Shown here in pieces: positions 24,678-32,967 of a stretch of DNA of 64,000 nt. Both the position numbers and the translations under genes were made by a program. Position 1 is the stretch's first letter; each line of letters begins with the position of its first letter. The notes under the pieces were generated by a model that searched no databases, was not told the DNA's origin, and was given only the letters and a program-made list of their open reading frames with translations. This stretch comes from Amycolatopsis lexingtonensis (GTDB taxonomy: Bacteria > Actinomycetota > Actinomycetes > Mycobacteriales > Pseudonocardiaceae). The stretch covers positions 8,096,501 through 8,160,500 of the forward strand of contig NZ_JADBEG010000001.1 of assembly GCF_014873755.1 (NCBI RefSeq), read 5' to 3'.

Positions 24678-26222
24678 GTGGCGACAGCGTTCAACGCGGC
24701 GGAGTACCTGCTCTCGGCCGGGCACCCGGACGCGACCGCGGTCGTGTCGCCCCGCCGTTCGCTGACCTACGCCGAGCTGGCGGCGGAGTCCCGCCGGGTC
24801 GCCGCCGGGCTCGTGGAGCTGGGCGTCCGGCCCGAAGAGCGGGTCATGTTCTGCATGGTCGACGACGTCGAGCTGCTCACCGGCATCCTCGGCGCGATGC
24901 TGGCCGGCGCGGTCGCGGTGCCGGTGTCCACCATGGTCACCGGGCTCGAGCTGGGCAAGGTGCTGGCCGACTCGCGGGCCCGCGTGCTCGGCGTGTCCGG
25001 GGAGTTCGCCGAGCAGGCCGCCACCGCGCTCGGCTTCGCCCCCGAGGTCACCGACGTGCTGCTCGACCGGGCCGACGCGGCGGAGTTCGGCGTCCGGACG
25101 CACGAGTGGGCGTCACTGGGCGGGACGTTCCGAAGTGGACGGACGTGGGAGGACTCGCCCGCGCTGTGGCTGTACACGTCGGGGACGACCGGGCAGCCGA
25201 AGGGCGCGATGCACCGGCACGCGAGCATCCGCGCGGTCTGCGAGACGTACGCCCGTTCGGTGCTGGCGACCACGCCTTCGGACCGGTTCCTGTCCGTGCC
25301 GAAGCTCTTCTTCGCCTACGGGCTGGGCAATTCCTGCTTCTTCCCGCTCGGCGCGGGCGGCACCGTGCTGCTCGAGCCCTCGCGGCCGACGCCCGCGCTG
25401 TTCGCCCGGCGCGCGCGTGAGGAGCGGCCTTCGCTGTTCTTCGCGGTGCCGACGTTCTACGCGGCGCTGCTCGCCAGCGACGTCCCGGACGACTCGTTCA
25501 CGTCGGTGCGGCAGGCGGTTTCGGCCGGGGAACCGCTGCCCGCGTCGCTGTTCGAACGGTTCCGCGCCCGCTTCGGGCTGGAGATCCTCGACGGCATCGG
25601 GTCGACCGAGGCCCTGCACATCTTCCTGTCGAACCAGCCCGGTTCGGTGCGGCCGGGCAGCACCGGCGTCGCCGTGCCCGGGTACTCCCTGCAGATCCGC
25701 GACGAAGCCGGCGCGGTGATCGACGCCGCCGGCAAGCCCGGCGAGCTGTTCGTCGCCGGGCCGTCGACGGCGACCGGCTACTGGGCCCGCTACGACGCGA
25801 CCAAGCTCGTCTTCCAAGGCGAGTGGCTGCGGACCGGCGACAGCTACGTCCGCAATGAGGACGGCACGTACACCTGCCTCGGCCGGTTCGGCGACATGCT
25901 GAAGGCGGGCGGGATCTGGGTGTCACCGTCCGAAGTGGAGGAACGGCTGCGGCAGCACCCGGCGGTGGCCGAGGTCGCCGTCGTCGCCGCGCCGGACGCC
26001 GACGGCCTCGACAAGCCGGTCGCGTGCGTGGTGGCCGCGCCCGGCTTCGCGGTGGACCCGGGGGAGCTGATCGAGTTCTGCCGCGAGGGGCTCGCGGCGT
26101 TCAAGCGGCCGCGCGGGGTGGTCGAGCTGGCCGAGCTGCCGAAGACGGCGACCGGCAAGATCCGCCGCAACGTGATCCGCGAGCAGGTCCGCGACGTGCT
26201 GCGGGTGGTGCCCAGTCCGTGA
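24678..26222 (+). CDS. benzoate-CoA ligase family protein
   Basis: A 514-residue acyl-adenylate-forming enzyme. Motifs are the phosphate loop YTSGTTGQPKGAMH at about residues 162-175, the segment DGIGSTEALHIF, WLRTGDSY, and the lysine-containing end PKTATGKIRRN. The HIF after the core motif is typical of benzoate/aryl-CoA ligases. It makes benzoyl-CoA from benzoate, CoA and ATP, the entry step for BoxB. GTG 24678 is preceded by AGGAGG; its end overlaps the next gene (GTGA). Confidence 0.9.
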   Translation: MATAFNAAEYLLSAGHPDATAVVSPRRSLTYAELAAESRRVAAGLVELGVRPEERVMFCMVDDVELLTGILGAMLAGAVAVPVSTMVTGLELGKVLADSRARVLGVSGEFAEQAATALGFAPEVTDVLLDRADAAEFGVRTHEWASLGGTFRSGRTWEDSPALWLYTSGTTGQPKGAMHRHASIRAVCETYARSVLATTPSDRFLSVPKLFFAYGLGNSCFFPLGAGGTVLLEPSRPTPALFARRAREERPSLFFAVPTFYAALLASDVPDDSFTSVRQAVSAGEPLPASLFERFRARFGLEILDGIGSTEALHIFLSNQPGSVRPGSTGVAVPGYSLQIRDEAGAVIDAAGKPGELFVAGPSTATGYWARYDATKLVFQGEWLRTGDSYVRNEDGTYTCLGRFGDMLKAGGIWVSPSEVEERLRQHPAVAEVAVVAAPDADGLDKPVACVVAAPGFAVDPGELIEFCREGLAAFKRPRGVVELAELPKTATGKIRRNVIREQVRDVLRVVPSP

Positions 26223-27073
26223 TCGACGGGTACTTCGTGGTGGACGCGCACGTCCACACGCCGCGGCTGCCGACGCTGAAACCCGCCTGGCTGCAGTGGG
26301 CGCACGATTTCGCGGGCTCGTACCCGTGGCGTTCGGTGTACGACGCCGAAGGGACGGTGATCCCGTCGGCGATGGACGAATTGATGGACTCCGAAGGCGT
26401 CGACCGGGTGCTGCTGTTCTGCGAGTACAGCCCGCGGGCCACCGGGATCCAGCCCATCGAGGACAACCTGCCGCTGGTCGAGCACAACCCCACGCGGTTC
26501 CGGCTGGTGGCCAACGTCAACCCGTACCTGCACCATCCGGCCGCGGCGGAGGTCGAGCGGCAGCTGGACCTGGGCGCGGTGGCGCTGAAGATCCACCCGG
26601 TGCACGGCGCGTTTTCCCCGGCGGAGAAGGAGCTTTACCCGGTCTACCAGCTGTGTGCCGAGCGCGGTGTGCCGGTGATCTTCCACTCCGGGACGTCGAG
26701 CTTCCCGGGTTCCCGCGCCAGTTTCGGGAACCCGGAGCTGCTGTCCGATGTGGTCGAGGACTTCCCTTCGCTGCAGTTCGTCTTCGCCCACGGCGGCCGC
26801 GGGTGGTGGTACGACGTGGCCGCGTTCCTGGCCCTGGCCCGCGACAACGTCTGGCTCGACCTCGCCGGGCTGCCGCCGAAGAAGCTGAAGGAGTACTACC
26901 AGCGCTTCGACTTCACCCGGCTCGCCGGGAAGTTCGTCTTCGGGACGGACTGGCCCGGCGTGCCGTCGGTGGCGAAGAACGTGCGGACGCTGATCGGCCT
27001 CGGCCTGCCGGAGGACGTGCTGACCGGAGTCCTGTCGGGCAACGCGGTCAAGCTGATGCCGGGCCTAGCCTAG
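26219..27073 (+). CDS. amidohydrolase 2 family metal-dependent hydrolase/decarboxylase
   Basis: A 284-residue TIM-barrel enzyme. It begins with the metal motif VVDAHVHTP, has KIHPVHG, the histidine of VPVIFHSGTS, FAHGGRG and the aspartate of VFGTDWPG. Relatives include ACMSD-type decarboxylases and small hydrolases. It is translationally coupled to the ligase, so it belongs to the box operon, but no such enzyme is a standard part of the pathway. It might process a side product or a benzoate precursor; this is speculation. It overlaps the convergent VOC gene by 9 bp. Confidence 0.82.
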   Translation: MIDGYFVVDAHVHTPRLPTLKPAWLQWAHDFAGSYPWRSVYDAEGTVIPSAMDELMDSEGVDRVLLFCEYSPRATGIQPIEDNLPLVEHNPTRFRLVANVNPYLHHPAAAEVERQLDLGAVALKIHPVHGAFSPAEKELYPVYQLCAERGVPVIFHSGTSSFPGSRASFGNPELLSDVVEDFPSLQFVFAHGGRGWWYDVAAFLALARDNVWLDLAGLPPKKLKEYYQRFDFTRLAGKFVFGTDWPGVPSVAKNVRTLIGLGLPEDVLTGVLSGNAVKLMPGLA

Positions 27074-27445
27074 AACCTGGTGCAGGCACAGCACGTTGCC
27101 TTCGGAGTCGTTGAACCACGCCGCCCGCTCGTTGCCCAGCTCCGCGATGTGGGCCACGGTCTTCAGGCCTTCCATCTCGAAGTCCTGGAACCGCACCCCG
27201 CGGCTCTCCAGTGCCTTGATCTCGCTTTCCAGGTCGGTGACCTCGAAGCTCAGCGCCGTGCTCTCGCTCTGCGCGCCCGCCGGCATGGCGCGGAGGCCGA
27301 TCGAGCCCGCGCCCGCCTCGAAGTACAGCGTTCCGTCTTCGCCCTTCCCCGACTGCTTCAAGCCGAGGGAGTCCGCGTAGAAGTGGCCGGCGCGTTCGCT
27401 GTCGGTCACCGGGAGCATCGTCGTGATCGTCGATTCGGTCAGCAT
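27065..27445 (-). CDS. VOC-family protein (glyoxalase/bleomycin-resistance fold)
   Basis: A 126-residue single-domain VOC protein. It starts MLTESTITTMLPVTDSERAG and ends with WFNDSEGNVLCLHQVLG, the usual last strand with a D-x-x-G-N-x-L pattern. The first metal ligand histidine is replaced (TTMLPV), so it may not be catalytic. Function is unknown. The start is ATG 27443-27445. It could be transcribed with the MarR gene upstream, 46 bp away. Confidence 0.78.
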   Translation of the reverse strand: MLTESTITTMLPVTDSERAGHFYADSLGLKQSGKGEDGTLYFEAGAGSIGLRAMPAGAQSESTALSFEVTDLESEIKALESRGVRFQDFEMEGLKTVAHIAELGNERAAWFNDSEGNVLCLHQVLG

Positions 27446-27491
27446 GGGTCCATGGTGCGCCCCCGGACGCACCGCCGTGACCTCGACTTTT

Positions 27492-27941
27492 TCAACGATC
27501 GGTGTTGAACGCTCGCAGTGTCCGCATCGCTTCCGCCAGTGCCGGCGCGTCGTCACCGAGCGGGGTCAGCACGATCCGGCGCAGGATGTCCGCGGCCGCC
27601 TCACGGGCCTTGTTCGCCACTTCGAGGCCGTGCTCGGTCAGGGATGCGAAGGTGACGCGGCGGTCGTCCGGGCTCGGGATCCGGCAGATCAGGTCCGCCG
27701 CCACCAGCCGGTCGGCCACCTTCGTGAAGCCGCCACTGGACAGCGCCGCTTCGGTCGCCAGCTTCGTCATCGGCATCCGGTGCTCGGGCGAGCGGACCAG
27801 CCGCACCAGGATGTCGAACGACGCGGGCGCGAGCCCGAACCGGTCGGCGATCTCGCCCATCAGCTTGTCCTGCGTGGCCAGGTAGCCCTCGATCACCAGG
27901 CCCCACCAGGTGACGATCTCGTCGTCGTCGGTCGCTTCCAC
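27492..27941 (-). CDS. MarR family regulator, candidate quinone-stress repressor (MhqR-like)
   Basis: A 149-residue winged-helix regulator. The recognition segment is in MPMTKLATEAALSSGGFTKV and the wing in DRLVAADLICRIPSPDDRRV. It is divergent from mhqO/mhqD-like genes, the same arrangement in which Bacillus MhqR represses mhq genes until quinones appear. A palindrome overlaps the -35 of the divergent promoter, and the same palindrome occurs before the VOC/hydratase locus at 10.98 kb. The functional assignment is by context. I start at GTG 27941 (AAGGTGG upstream); GTG 27950 is possible. Confidence 0.85.
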   Translation of the reverse strand: MEATDDDEIVTWWGLVIEGYLATQDKLMGEIADRFGLAPASFDILVRLVRSPEHRMPMTKLATEAALSSGGFTKVADRLVAADLICRIPSPDDRRVTFASLTEHGLEVANKAREAAADILRRIVLTPLGDDAPALAEAMRTLRAFNTDR

Positions 27942-27967
27942 GGAGCCCACCTTACCTCGCTGGAATA

Positions 27968-28000
27968 TATCTTGCGCGCGAGAGGTTATCGGGATACCTT
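27968..28000 (+). promoter_or_regulatory. mhqO-like promoter with overlapping MarR-type operator
   Basis: TATCTTGCGCGCGAGAGG starts at 27968; its core TCTTGCGCGCGAGA is palindromic with one mismatch. TTGCGC (27972-27977) and TACCTT (27995-28000) are separated by 17 bp, a good -35/-10 pair. The geometry is the same as at 10960-10990. Confidence 0.65.
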
Positions 28001-28017
28001 GAGCCCAGGAGGCAACC

Positions 28018-28980
28018 ATGTCGATCAAGACGTCCGGCCTGCACCACGTGACGGCCATCGGCGGCGACCCGCAGCGCAACGCCGACTTCTACCTGCGGAC
28101 CCTCGGTCTGCGGCTGGTCAAGACGACGGTCAACTTCGACGACCCGGGCACCTACCACCTCTACTACGGCGACAGCTCGGGCAAGCCCGGCTCGCTGATG
28201 ACGTTCTTCCCGTGGCCCGACGCGCCGAGCGGCCGCCACGGCACCGGCCAGGCGACGACCACGTCGTTCTCCGTGCCCGAAGCCTCGATCGGCTGGTGGA
28301 AGCAGCACCTTGCCGCGCAGCAGATCGAGACCGGCGAGGTCCGCACCGCCGACGGCGAGGACACGCTGACCTTCCGCGACCCCGACGGCCTGAAACTCGC
28401 CCTGGTCGCGCACCCGCAGGGCGACCCGCGCGACCCGTGGGACACCGAACTCGTCCCGGCCGAGCACGCCATCCGCGGCCTGCACTCGGTGACGCTCTCG
28501 GTGACCCAGGAGGACGCCACCGCGGGCATGCTCACCGACGGGCTCGGCCTCAGCTTCGCCAGTCAGGACAGCAATCGCTTGCGCTTCGCGGCCGGCGAGG
28601 GCGGGCCGGGCGCGCTGGTCGACGTCCTCGTGACGCCGGACGCGCCGCGCGGGCTGGTCGCCGCGGGCACCGTGCACCACGTCGCCTGGCGCGCGCCCGA
28701 CGAAGAAACCCAGAAGACCTGGCGCGAGGAGCTGGTCGACCAGGGCGTGCACGTGACGTCCATTTTGGACCGGCAGTACTTCCGCTCGATCTACTTCCGC
28801 GAGCCGGGTGGGACGCTGCTGGAGGTCGCCACCGACGAACCGGGCTTCGCGATCGACGAGCCGCTGCTGGAGCTCGGCCGCGCGCTCAAGCTGCCGCCGT
28901 GGCTGGAGCCGCGCCGCGAGGAGATCCAGCACATGCTGCCCAAGCTGAACCTCCCCGCCGAAAACAACCCGGAGCTGTGA
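28018..28980 (+). CDS. ring-cleaving dioxygenase, MhqO-like double VOC protein
   Basis: A 320-residue protein with two VOC modules. Metal-site candidates are H9/H10 in SGLHHVTAIGGD, the histidine in TVHHVAWR and the glutamate in GGTLLEVATDEPG. Length and motifs match the MhqO/LinE-like ring-cleaving dioxygenases that confer resistance to hydroquinones and catechols. The ATG at 28018 has AGGAGG with 5-nt spacing. It is coupled to the hydrolase gene by a TGATG overlap. Confidence 0.85.
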   Translation: MSIKTSGLHHVTAIGGDPQRNADFYLRTLGLRLVKTTVNFDDPGTYHLYYGDSSGKPGSLMTFFPWPDAPSGRHGTGQATTTSFSVPEASIGWWKQHLAAQQIETGEVRTADGEDTLTFRDPDGLKLALVAHPQGDPRDPWDTELVPAEHAIRGLHSVTLSVTQEDATAGMLTDGLGLSFASQDSNRLRFAAGEGGPGALVDVLVTPDAPRGLVAAGTVHHVAWRAPDEETQKTWREELVDQGVHVTSILDRQYFRSIYFREPGGTLLEVATDEPGFAIDEPLLELGRALKLPPWLEPRREEIQHMLPKLNLPAENNPEL

Positions 28981-29582
28981 TGACCCTGCGGCACAAGTTC
29001 GTCGAAGGCGCGCCGGACGCGCCGGTGCTGCTCCTGCTGCACGGCACCGGCGGCGGCCCGGACGACCTGCTCGGCCTGGCGCGCGAGCTCAGCCCGGACT
29101 CCGCGGTGCTGGCCCCGGCCGGCCCGGTGTCGGAGCACGGCGCCGCGCGCTGGTTCCGGCGGCTGGCCGAGGGCGTGTTCGACCACGAAGACGTCGTCAA
29201 GCGAGCGAATGAGCTTGCCGACTTCGTGCTCGAAGCCCGCGAGGAGTACGGGTTCGGTGGCCGGCGCGTGGTCGCGGTGGGCTTTTCGAACGGGGCCAAC
29301 ATCGCGGCCGCGGTCGTCCTGCTGCGGCCCGAAGTCGTGCGCGAGGCCGCGCTGTTCGCGTCGATGTCACCGGTCCCGGAGCCTCCGGCGCACGATCTCA
29401 GCGGCGCCCGCGTCTTCCTGGCCAACGGCGAAAACGACGCCATGGCGCCATTGGCGTCGACCGAGGAGCTGATCCGGCTGCTGCGCGAGCGCGGTGCCGA
29501 CGTCGTCACGCAGCGCCATCCCGGTGGGCATCAGATCACTGTGGACGGTGTCCGCGCCGCGGCCGAGTGGATCAAGCTCTAG
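28980..29582 (+). CDS. carboxylesterase/phospholipase-type hydrolase, MhqD-like
   Basis: A 200-residue alpha/beta hydrolase of the small carboxylesterase type. It has LLLLHGTGGGPDDLLGLA near the N-terminus, the nucleophile motif VVAVGFSNGANIA, the aspartate of NGENDAMAPL and the histidine of HPGGHQIT. In Bacillus the equivalent MhqD is co-regulated with MhqO and helps detoxify quinone-derived compounds. The ATG overlaps the mhqO-like stop by one base. Confidence 0.84.
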   Translation: MTLRHKFVEGAPDAPVLLLLHGTGGGPDDLLGLARELSPDSAVLAPAGPVSEHGAARWFRRLAEGVFDHEDVVKRANELADFVLEAREEYGFGGRRVVAVGFSNGANIAAAVVLLRPEVVREAALFASMSPVPEPPAHDLSGARVFLANGENDAMAPLASTEELIRLLRERGADVVTQRHPGGHQITVDGVRAAAEWIKL

Positions 29583-29612
29583 CGTTTGTACGGGGCGTAT
29601 ACCGGTGCGTCC

Positions 29613-29618
29613 TACGAT
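29613..29618 (+). promoter_or_regulatory. -10 hexamer for a leaderless dipeptidase mRNA
   Basis: TACGAT matches TANNNT and ends 6 nt before ATG 29625, the spacing expected when transcription begins at the start codon. No ribosome-binding site is present, supporting a leaderless message. Confidence 0.45.
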
Positions 29619-29624
29619 CGGGCG

Positions 29625-30764
29625 ATGACTAACGAGGCACTACAGCGTGCCGGCAAACTGCTGGACGCGGCCATCCTGGCCGACGGGCACAACGACCTGC
29701 CGTGGGAGCTGCGGCAGCACGGCGGCCCGAACCCGGTCGAGGCGGCCGCGTCGCTGGACCTGACCGTCCGGCAGCCGGCCCTGCACACCGACTTCCCGAA
29801 GCTCGCCGACGGGAAGCTCGGCATGCAGTTCTGGTCGGTCTACGTGCCGTGTGAGTTCGAAGGCCACAGCGCCGTGACCGCCGTCCTCGAGCAGATCGAG
29901 GTCGTCCACCAGCTCGCCGAGCGCTACCCCGACCGGCTCCGGCTGGTCGACACCGCCGACGAAGCCGAAGCCGCGTTCGCCGACGGCCGGATCGCGTCGC
30001 TGCTCGGCGCCGAGGGCGGGCACAGCATCGCCGAGTCGCTCGGCGTGCTGCGGATCCTGCGCCGTCTCGGCGTCCGCTACATGACGCTGACGCACAACTT
30101 CAACACCACGTGGGCCGACTCCGGCACCGACGAGCCGGCCCACGGCGGGCTCACCGAGTTCGGCCGCGACGTCGTGCGCGAGATGAACAAGATCGGGATG
30201 ATGGTCGACCTCTCCCACGTCGCGCCGTCGACGATGCGGGCGGCGATGGAGGTCAGCTCGGTCCCGGTGATCTTCAGCCACTCCTCGTGCATCGCGGTCA
30301 ACGACCACCCGCGCAACATCCCCGACGACGTCCTGGCCAAGCTGCCCGGCAACGGCGGCGTCGCGATGGTCACCTTCGTGCCGGCGTTCATCTCGCCGAA
30401 GGTCGCGGCCTGGGACCAGGAGCTGAAGGCCGCCATGGAGGCCGCGGGCCGGGAGTACCGGAACCTCGCCCAGCGCGGCGAGTTCGTGAAGGAGTGGGAC
30501 GGCCCGGTCAAGCCGAAGGCCACCGTCGGCGACGTCGTCGCGCACATCGAGCACGCCCGCGAGGTGGCCGGCGTCGACCACATCGGCCTCGGGGGCGACT
30601 ACGACGGCGTCGGCACGCTGCCCGAGGGGCTGGAGGACACCTCCAAGTACCCGGTGTTGTTCGCCGCGCTGCTCGAGCGCGGGTGGAGCGAAGAAGACTG
30701 CGCGAAGCTGGCCGGCAAGAACACCCTCCGCGTCCTCCGGGAGGTTGACGGCTTCGCCCGTTAG
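29625..30764 (+). CDS. membrane dipeptidase (peptidase M19 / renal dipeptidase family)
   Basis: A 379-residue zinc hydrolase. Metal-binding motifs are ADGHNDLPW (His and Asp), the glutamate in LLGAEGGHSI, and the histidines of VDLSHVAPST and IFSHSSC. The end DHIGLGGDYDGVG is also typical. The family hydrolyses dipeptides, often including D-amino acids at the C-terminal position. No signal peptide or anchor is seen, so it is probably cytosolic. ATG 29625 is preceded only by a -10 box. Confidence 0.92.
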   Translation: MTNEALQRAGKLLDAAILADGHNDLPWELRQHGGPNPVEAAASLDLTVRQPALHTDFPKLADGKLGMQFWSVYVPCEFEGHSAVTAVLEQIEVVHQLAERYPDRLRLVDTADEAEAAFADGRIASLLGAEGGHSIAESLGVLRILRRLGVRYMTLTHNFNTTWADSGTDEPAHGGLTEFGRDVVREMNKIGMMVDLSHVAPSTMRAAMEVSSVPVIFSHSSCIAVNDHPRNIPDDVLAKLPGNGGVAMVTFVPAFISPKVAAWDQELKAAMEAAGREYRNLAQRGEFVKEWDGPVKPKATVGDVVAHIEHAREVAGVDHIGLGGDYDGVGTLPEGLEDTSKYPVLFAALLERGWSEEDCAKLAGKNTLRVLREVDGFAR

Positions 30765-30810
30765 GGGGTTTGACACGGCGCTCCCCGCGTGCCGGGCGGA
30801 CACTGGGCAC

Positions 30811-31218
30811 ATGACGCACGCGCGCGGGGACGCGGCCGACCGCCCCACCGGTTCCGCACACCACGACCTGCCCGAGGGCGCACTGGAACCCGCCGAGCTG
30901 CGGGCCGGCGACGTCCGGCCCGGCGAGGAGGAGGTCACGCCGGTGCGCCCGGCGCCGGCCAAACCGGCGGGCAAGGCCCGGCCGACGCGGATCAGCGGCA
31001 CCTGGGTCGCGGTCATCGCCGGCCTGGTCGTGCTGGTCGTGCTGCTGGTCTTCATCCTGCAGAACCTCGACCCGGCGACGGTGCGGTTCTTCGGCGCCGA
31101 AGGCAGCCTGCCGCTGGCCATCGCGATGCTGTTCTCGGCTATCGGCGGCGCGGTGCTGGTCGCGCTGATCGGCGGCGCCCGGATCCTGCAGCTGCGGAAG
31201 CAGGCCCGGCGCCGCTGA
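30811..31218 (+). CDS. LapA-domain (DUF1049) membrane protein
   Basis: A 135-residue protein. A charged, Pro-rich cytosolic N-terminus of about 60 residues precedes two transmembrane helices with the LapA pattern: VAVIAGLVVLVVLLVFILQN then LPLAIAMLFSAIGGAVLVAL, ending in a basic tail (RKQARRR). LapA proteins contribute to lipopolysaccharide assembly in Gram-negatives; in actinobacteria the role is unknown. ATG 30811. TTGACA at 30771-30776 is a possible -35 with no good -10. Confidence 0.8.
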   Translation: MTHARGDAADRPTGSAHHDLPEGALEPAELRAGDVRPGEEEVTPVRPAPAKPAGKARPTRISGTWVAVIAGLVVLVVLLVFILQNLDPATVRFFGAEGSLPLAIAMLFSAIGGAVLVALIGGARILQLRKQARRR

Positions 31219-31222
31219 CCCG

Positions 31223-31273
31223 CACTTTCACGTGAAAGTGCCGCCCCCAGGTGGGAGCTTTCACGTGAAAGCT
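31223..31273. repeat. composite CTTTCACGTGAAAG palindromic element
   Basis: Two perfect palindromes, CACTTTCACGTGAAAGTG (31223-31240) and AGCTTTCACGTGAAAGCT (31256-31273), flank a 15-bp spacer. In reverse orientation the whole unit closely matches the element inside the SARP gene at 43207-43260, spacer included. It lies between convergent genes and may terminate both. Confidence 0.8.
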
Positions 31274-31277
31274 ACGG

Positions 31278-32099
31278 TCAGACGATGATCGAGGTCATCC
31301 CGAGGACGACGGCGCAAACGTTTTCGTCGCCGGTCGTGCGGACGCGGGCGAGGTCGGCGGCGTTGCGGGTGCAGAGCCGCCAGAGCGTGTCCAGGTCCGT
31401 CGTCACCGTGGCCAGCGGGGTGCGCGACGGCGGTGCGCCGCGGTCCAGGACCCAGCCGTCGCGCTCGCGGCGGGCGTACCACTTGCCGGCGCCGGTGACG
31501 GTGTAGCCGACCTGCTTGCCGACGCGCGCGTCGACGTCGCGCAGGGTGTGTGGCAGCGCGCGGACGAACGTGTCGGCGATCGGCTCGGCGTACTCCGCCT
31601 CCAGCGGCGTGTGCTCCAGCGCTTCGCGCAGCTGCACGTGGTGGACCCAGAACTCCGAGTAGTCTCGGGCCGCGTCGAGCCAGCGCGGCGCGGGCTCGAC
31701 GCCGGCCCAGCTCACCGGGTCGCCGTCGGCGTCGAGGTCCAGCTTCGCCCAGTACTCGGTCGTCTGGCCCATGAACTCGTACATCATCGTGAGCAGCACG
31801 TCCGTCGAGAGGCGGCGGCACGCGACGACCCACTCCTCGTTGATCCGGTCGATGAAGCGGGGGAAGGACTCACCCGCGCGGGGGGCTTCGGCGGCGTGCC
31901 CGTCGCGGCTTCGGGACAGCCGGCCGACCTTGCCGCCCAGCAGGTGGGCGGCGATGTCCTTGACCGTCCAGCCCGCGCACATCGTCGGCCGCGTCCAGTC
32001 TTCCTGGGTCAGCGCGCCGAGCAGGGTCATCAGCGCCTGCTCTTCCTTCGAGAAGTACGGGAGGACGTCGATCGGCGGACCCCAGCGCGTCGGACTCAT
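31278..32099 (-). CDS. maleylpyruvate isomerase N-terminal (DinB/mycothiol-type) family protein
   Basis: A 273-residue protein of the DinB-like four-helix type. The conserved N-terminal segment LTQEDWTRPTMCAGWTVKDI with AAHLLGGK supplies the histidine of the metal site, and FWVHHVQLREA is a second family motif. Members include mycothiol-dependent isomerases and transferases. The substrate is not known. ATG 32099 is chosen; a TTG four codons upstream sits too close to GGAGG. The convergent neighbour is lapA. Confidence 0.8.
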   Translation of the reverse strand: MSPTRWGPPIDVLPYFSKEEQALMTLLGALTQEDWTRPTMCAGWTVKDIAAHLLGGKVGRLSRSRDGHAAEAPRAGESFPRFIDRINEEWVVACRRLSTDVLLTMMYEFMGQTTEYWAKLDLDADGDPVSWAGVEPAPRWLDAARDYSEFWVHHVQLREALEHTPLEAEYAEPIADTFVRALPHTLRDVDARVGKQVGYTVTGAGKWYARRERDGWVLDRGAPPSRTPLATVTTDLDTLWRLCTRNAADLARVRTTGDENVCAVVLGMTSIIV

Positions 32100-32171
32100 G
32101 TGGGCATCCAAACACCTCCATTCGGCCTACCCGCAGGTAGCATCACCCCGTACGCAGAGGGGAGTGGGCTC

Positions 32172-32963
32172 GTGAACGCAGAGCGACCGAACGGCCGGGG
32201 TACCGGTGACGAGGTGGCCGACCTGGCCCGCCGCGCCGGTCAGCTGGCCGGCTGGGCCGCGCGCACCGGGTTCGCGCTCGGGCGCAAGCTCCCCGGGGTG
32301 GAGACCGCCGAACGCGGGGTCCGGCAGGTGGAGCGGCAGGTGCTGACCGAGCTGCGCCGCCGGCTCGACCAGGTCGACGACCCGTACCACGCGGCGCTGA
32401 CCGCGGCGTCGGCGATGAACCGCCCCTCGGTGCCCGGGTCGGTCGAAGCCACCGTGACGATCGTGCCCGCGCGCGACAACGCCGTCGAGCCGCTGCGCGC
32501 CGCGATGGCCGAGCTGCTCAACCACTCCATCGGCTTCGGCCGCGACCGCGCCCGCGAATACTTCTACGCGATCATCCTGCGCCAGCTGACGCCGGACGAG
32601 GCCCGCATCCTCTCCGCGCTCTCGGACGGCTCGCCGTTCCCCGCGGTCGACGTCGTCGAGCGGACCGGCATCGGCGGCACGGGCCGGGTCGCGCTGCGCA
32701 ACGCGTCGACGGTCGGCAAGGCGGCCGGGGTGTCGCTGCCCGACCAGGTCCCCGGCTACGTGACGCGGCTGATCGGGCTGGGCCTGGTCGACCTCGACGA
32801 AGAGGTGCCGTCGCTGGAGACGCAGTACGAGATCCTGCTGACCGACGAGACCGTGCGCGACGCCGAGAAGCACGTCAAGCGCGCGAAGTACGTCCGGCGG
32901 ACGATCCACATCTCGCGCCTGGGCGCGCAGTTCTGGCAAGCCTGCGACCCGAGCCTCGGCTGA
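32172..32963 (+). CDS. Abi-alpha family protein (DUF4393)
   Basis: A 263-residue soluble protein. A helical N-terminus (ADLARRAGQLAGWAARTG) leads to the DUF4393/Abi-alpha core: AMAELLNHSIGFGRDRAREYF, QLTPDEARILSALSDGSPFP and the basic C-terminal region with YVRRTIHISRLGAQFWQAC. The family name comes from abortive-infection context, but the biochemical role is unknown. GTG 32172 follows AGAGGGGAG. It is 4 bp upstream of a DUF445 membrane protein, so the two probably work together. Confidence 0.75.
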   Translation: MNAERPNGRGTGDEVADLARRAGQLAGWAARTGFALGRKLPGVETAERGVRQVERQVLTELRRRLDQVDDPYHAALTAASAMNRPSVPGSVEATVTIVPARDNAVEPLRAAMAELLNHSIGFGRDRAREYFYAIILRQLTPDEARILSALSDGSPFPAVDVVERTGIGGTGRVALRNASTVGKAAGVSLPDQVPGYVTRLIGLGLVDLDEEVPSLETQYEILLTDETVRDAEKHVKRAKYVRRTIHISRLGAQFWQACDPSLG

Positions 32964-32967
32964 CCGG

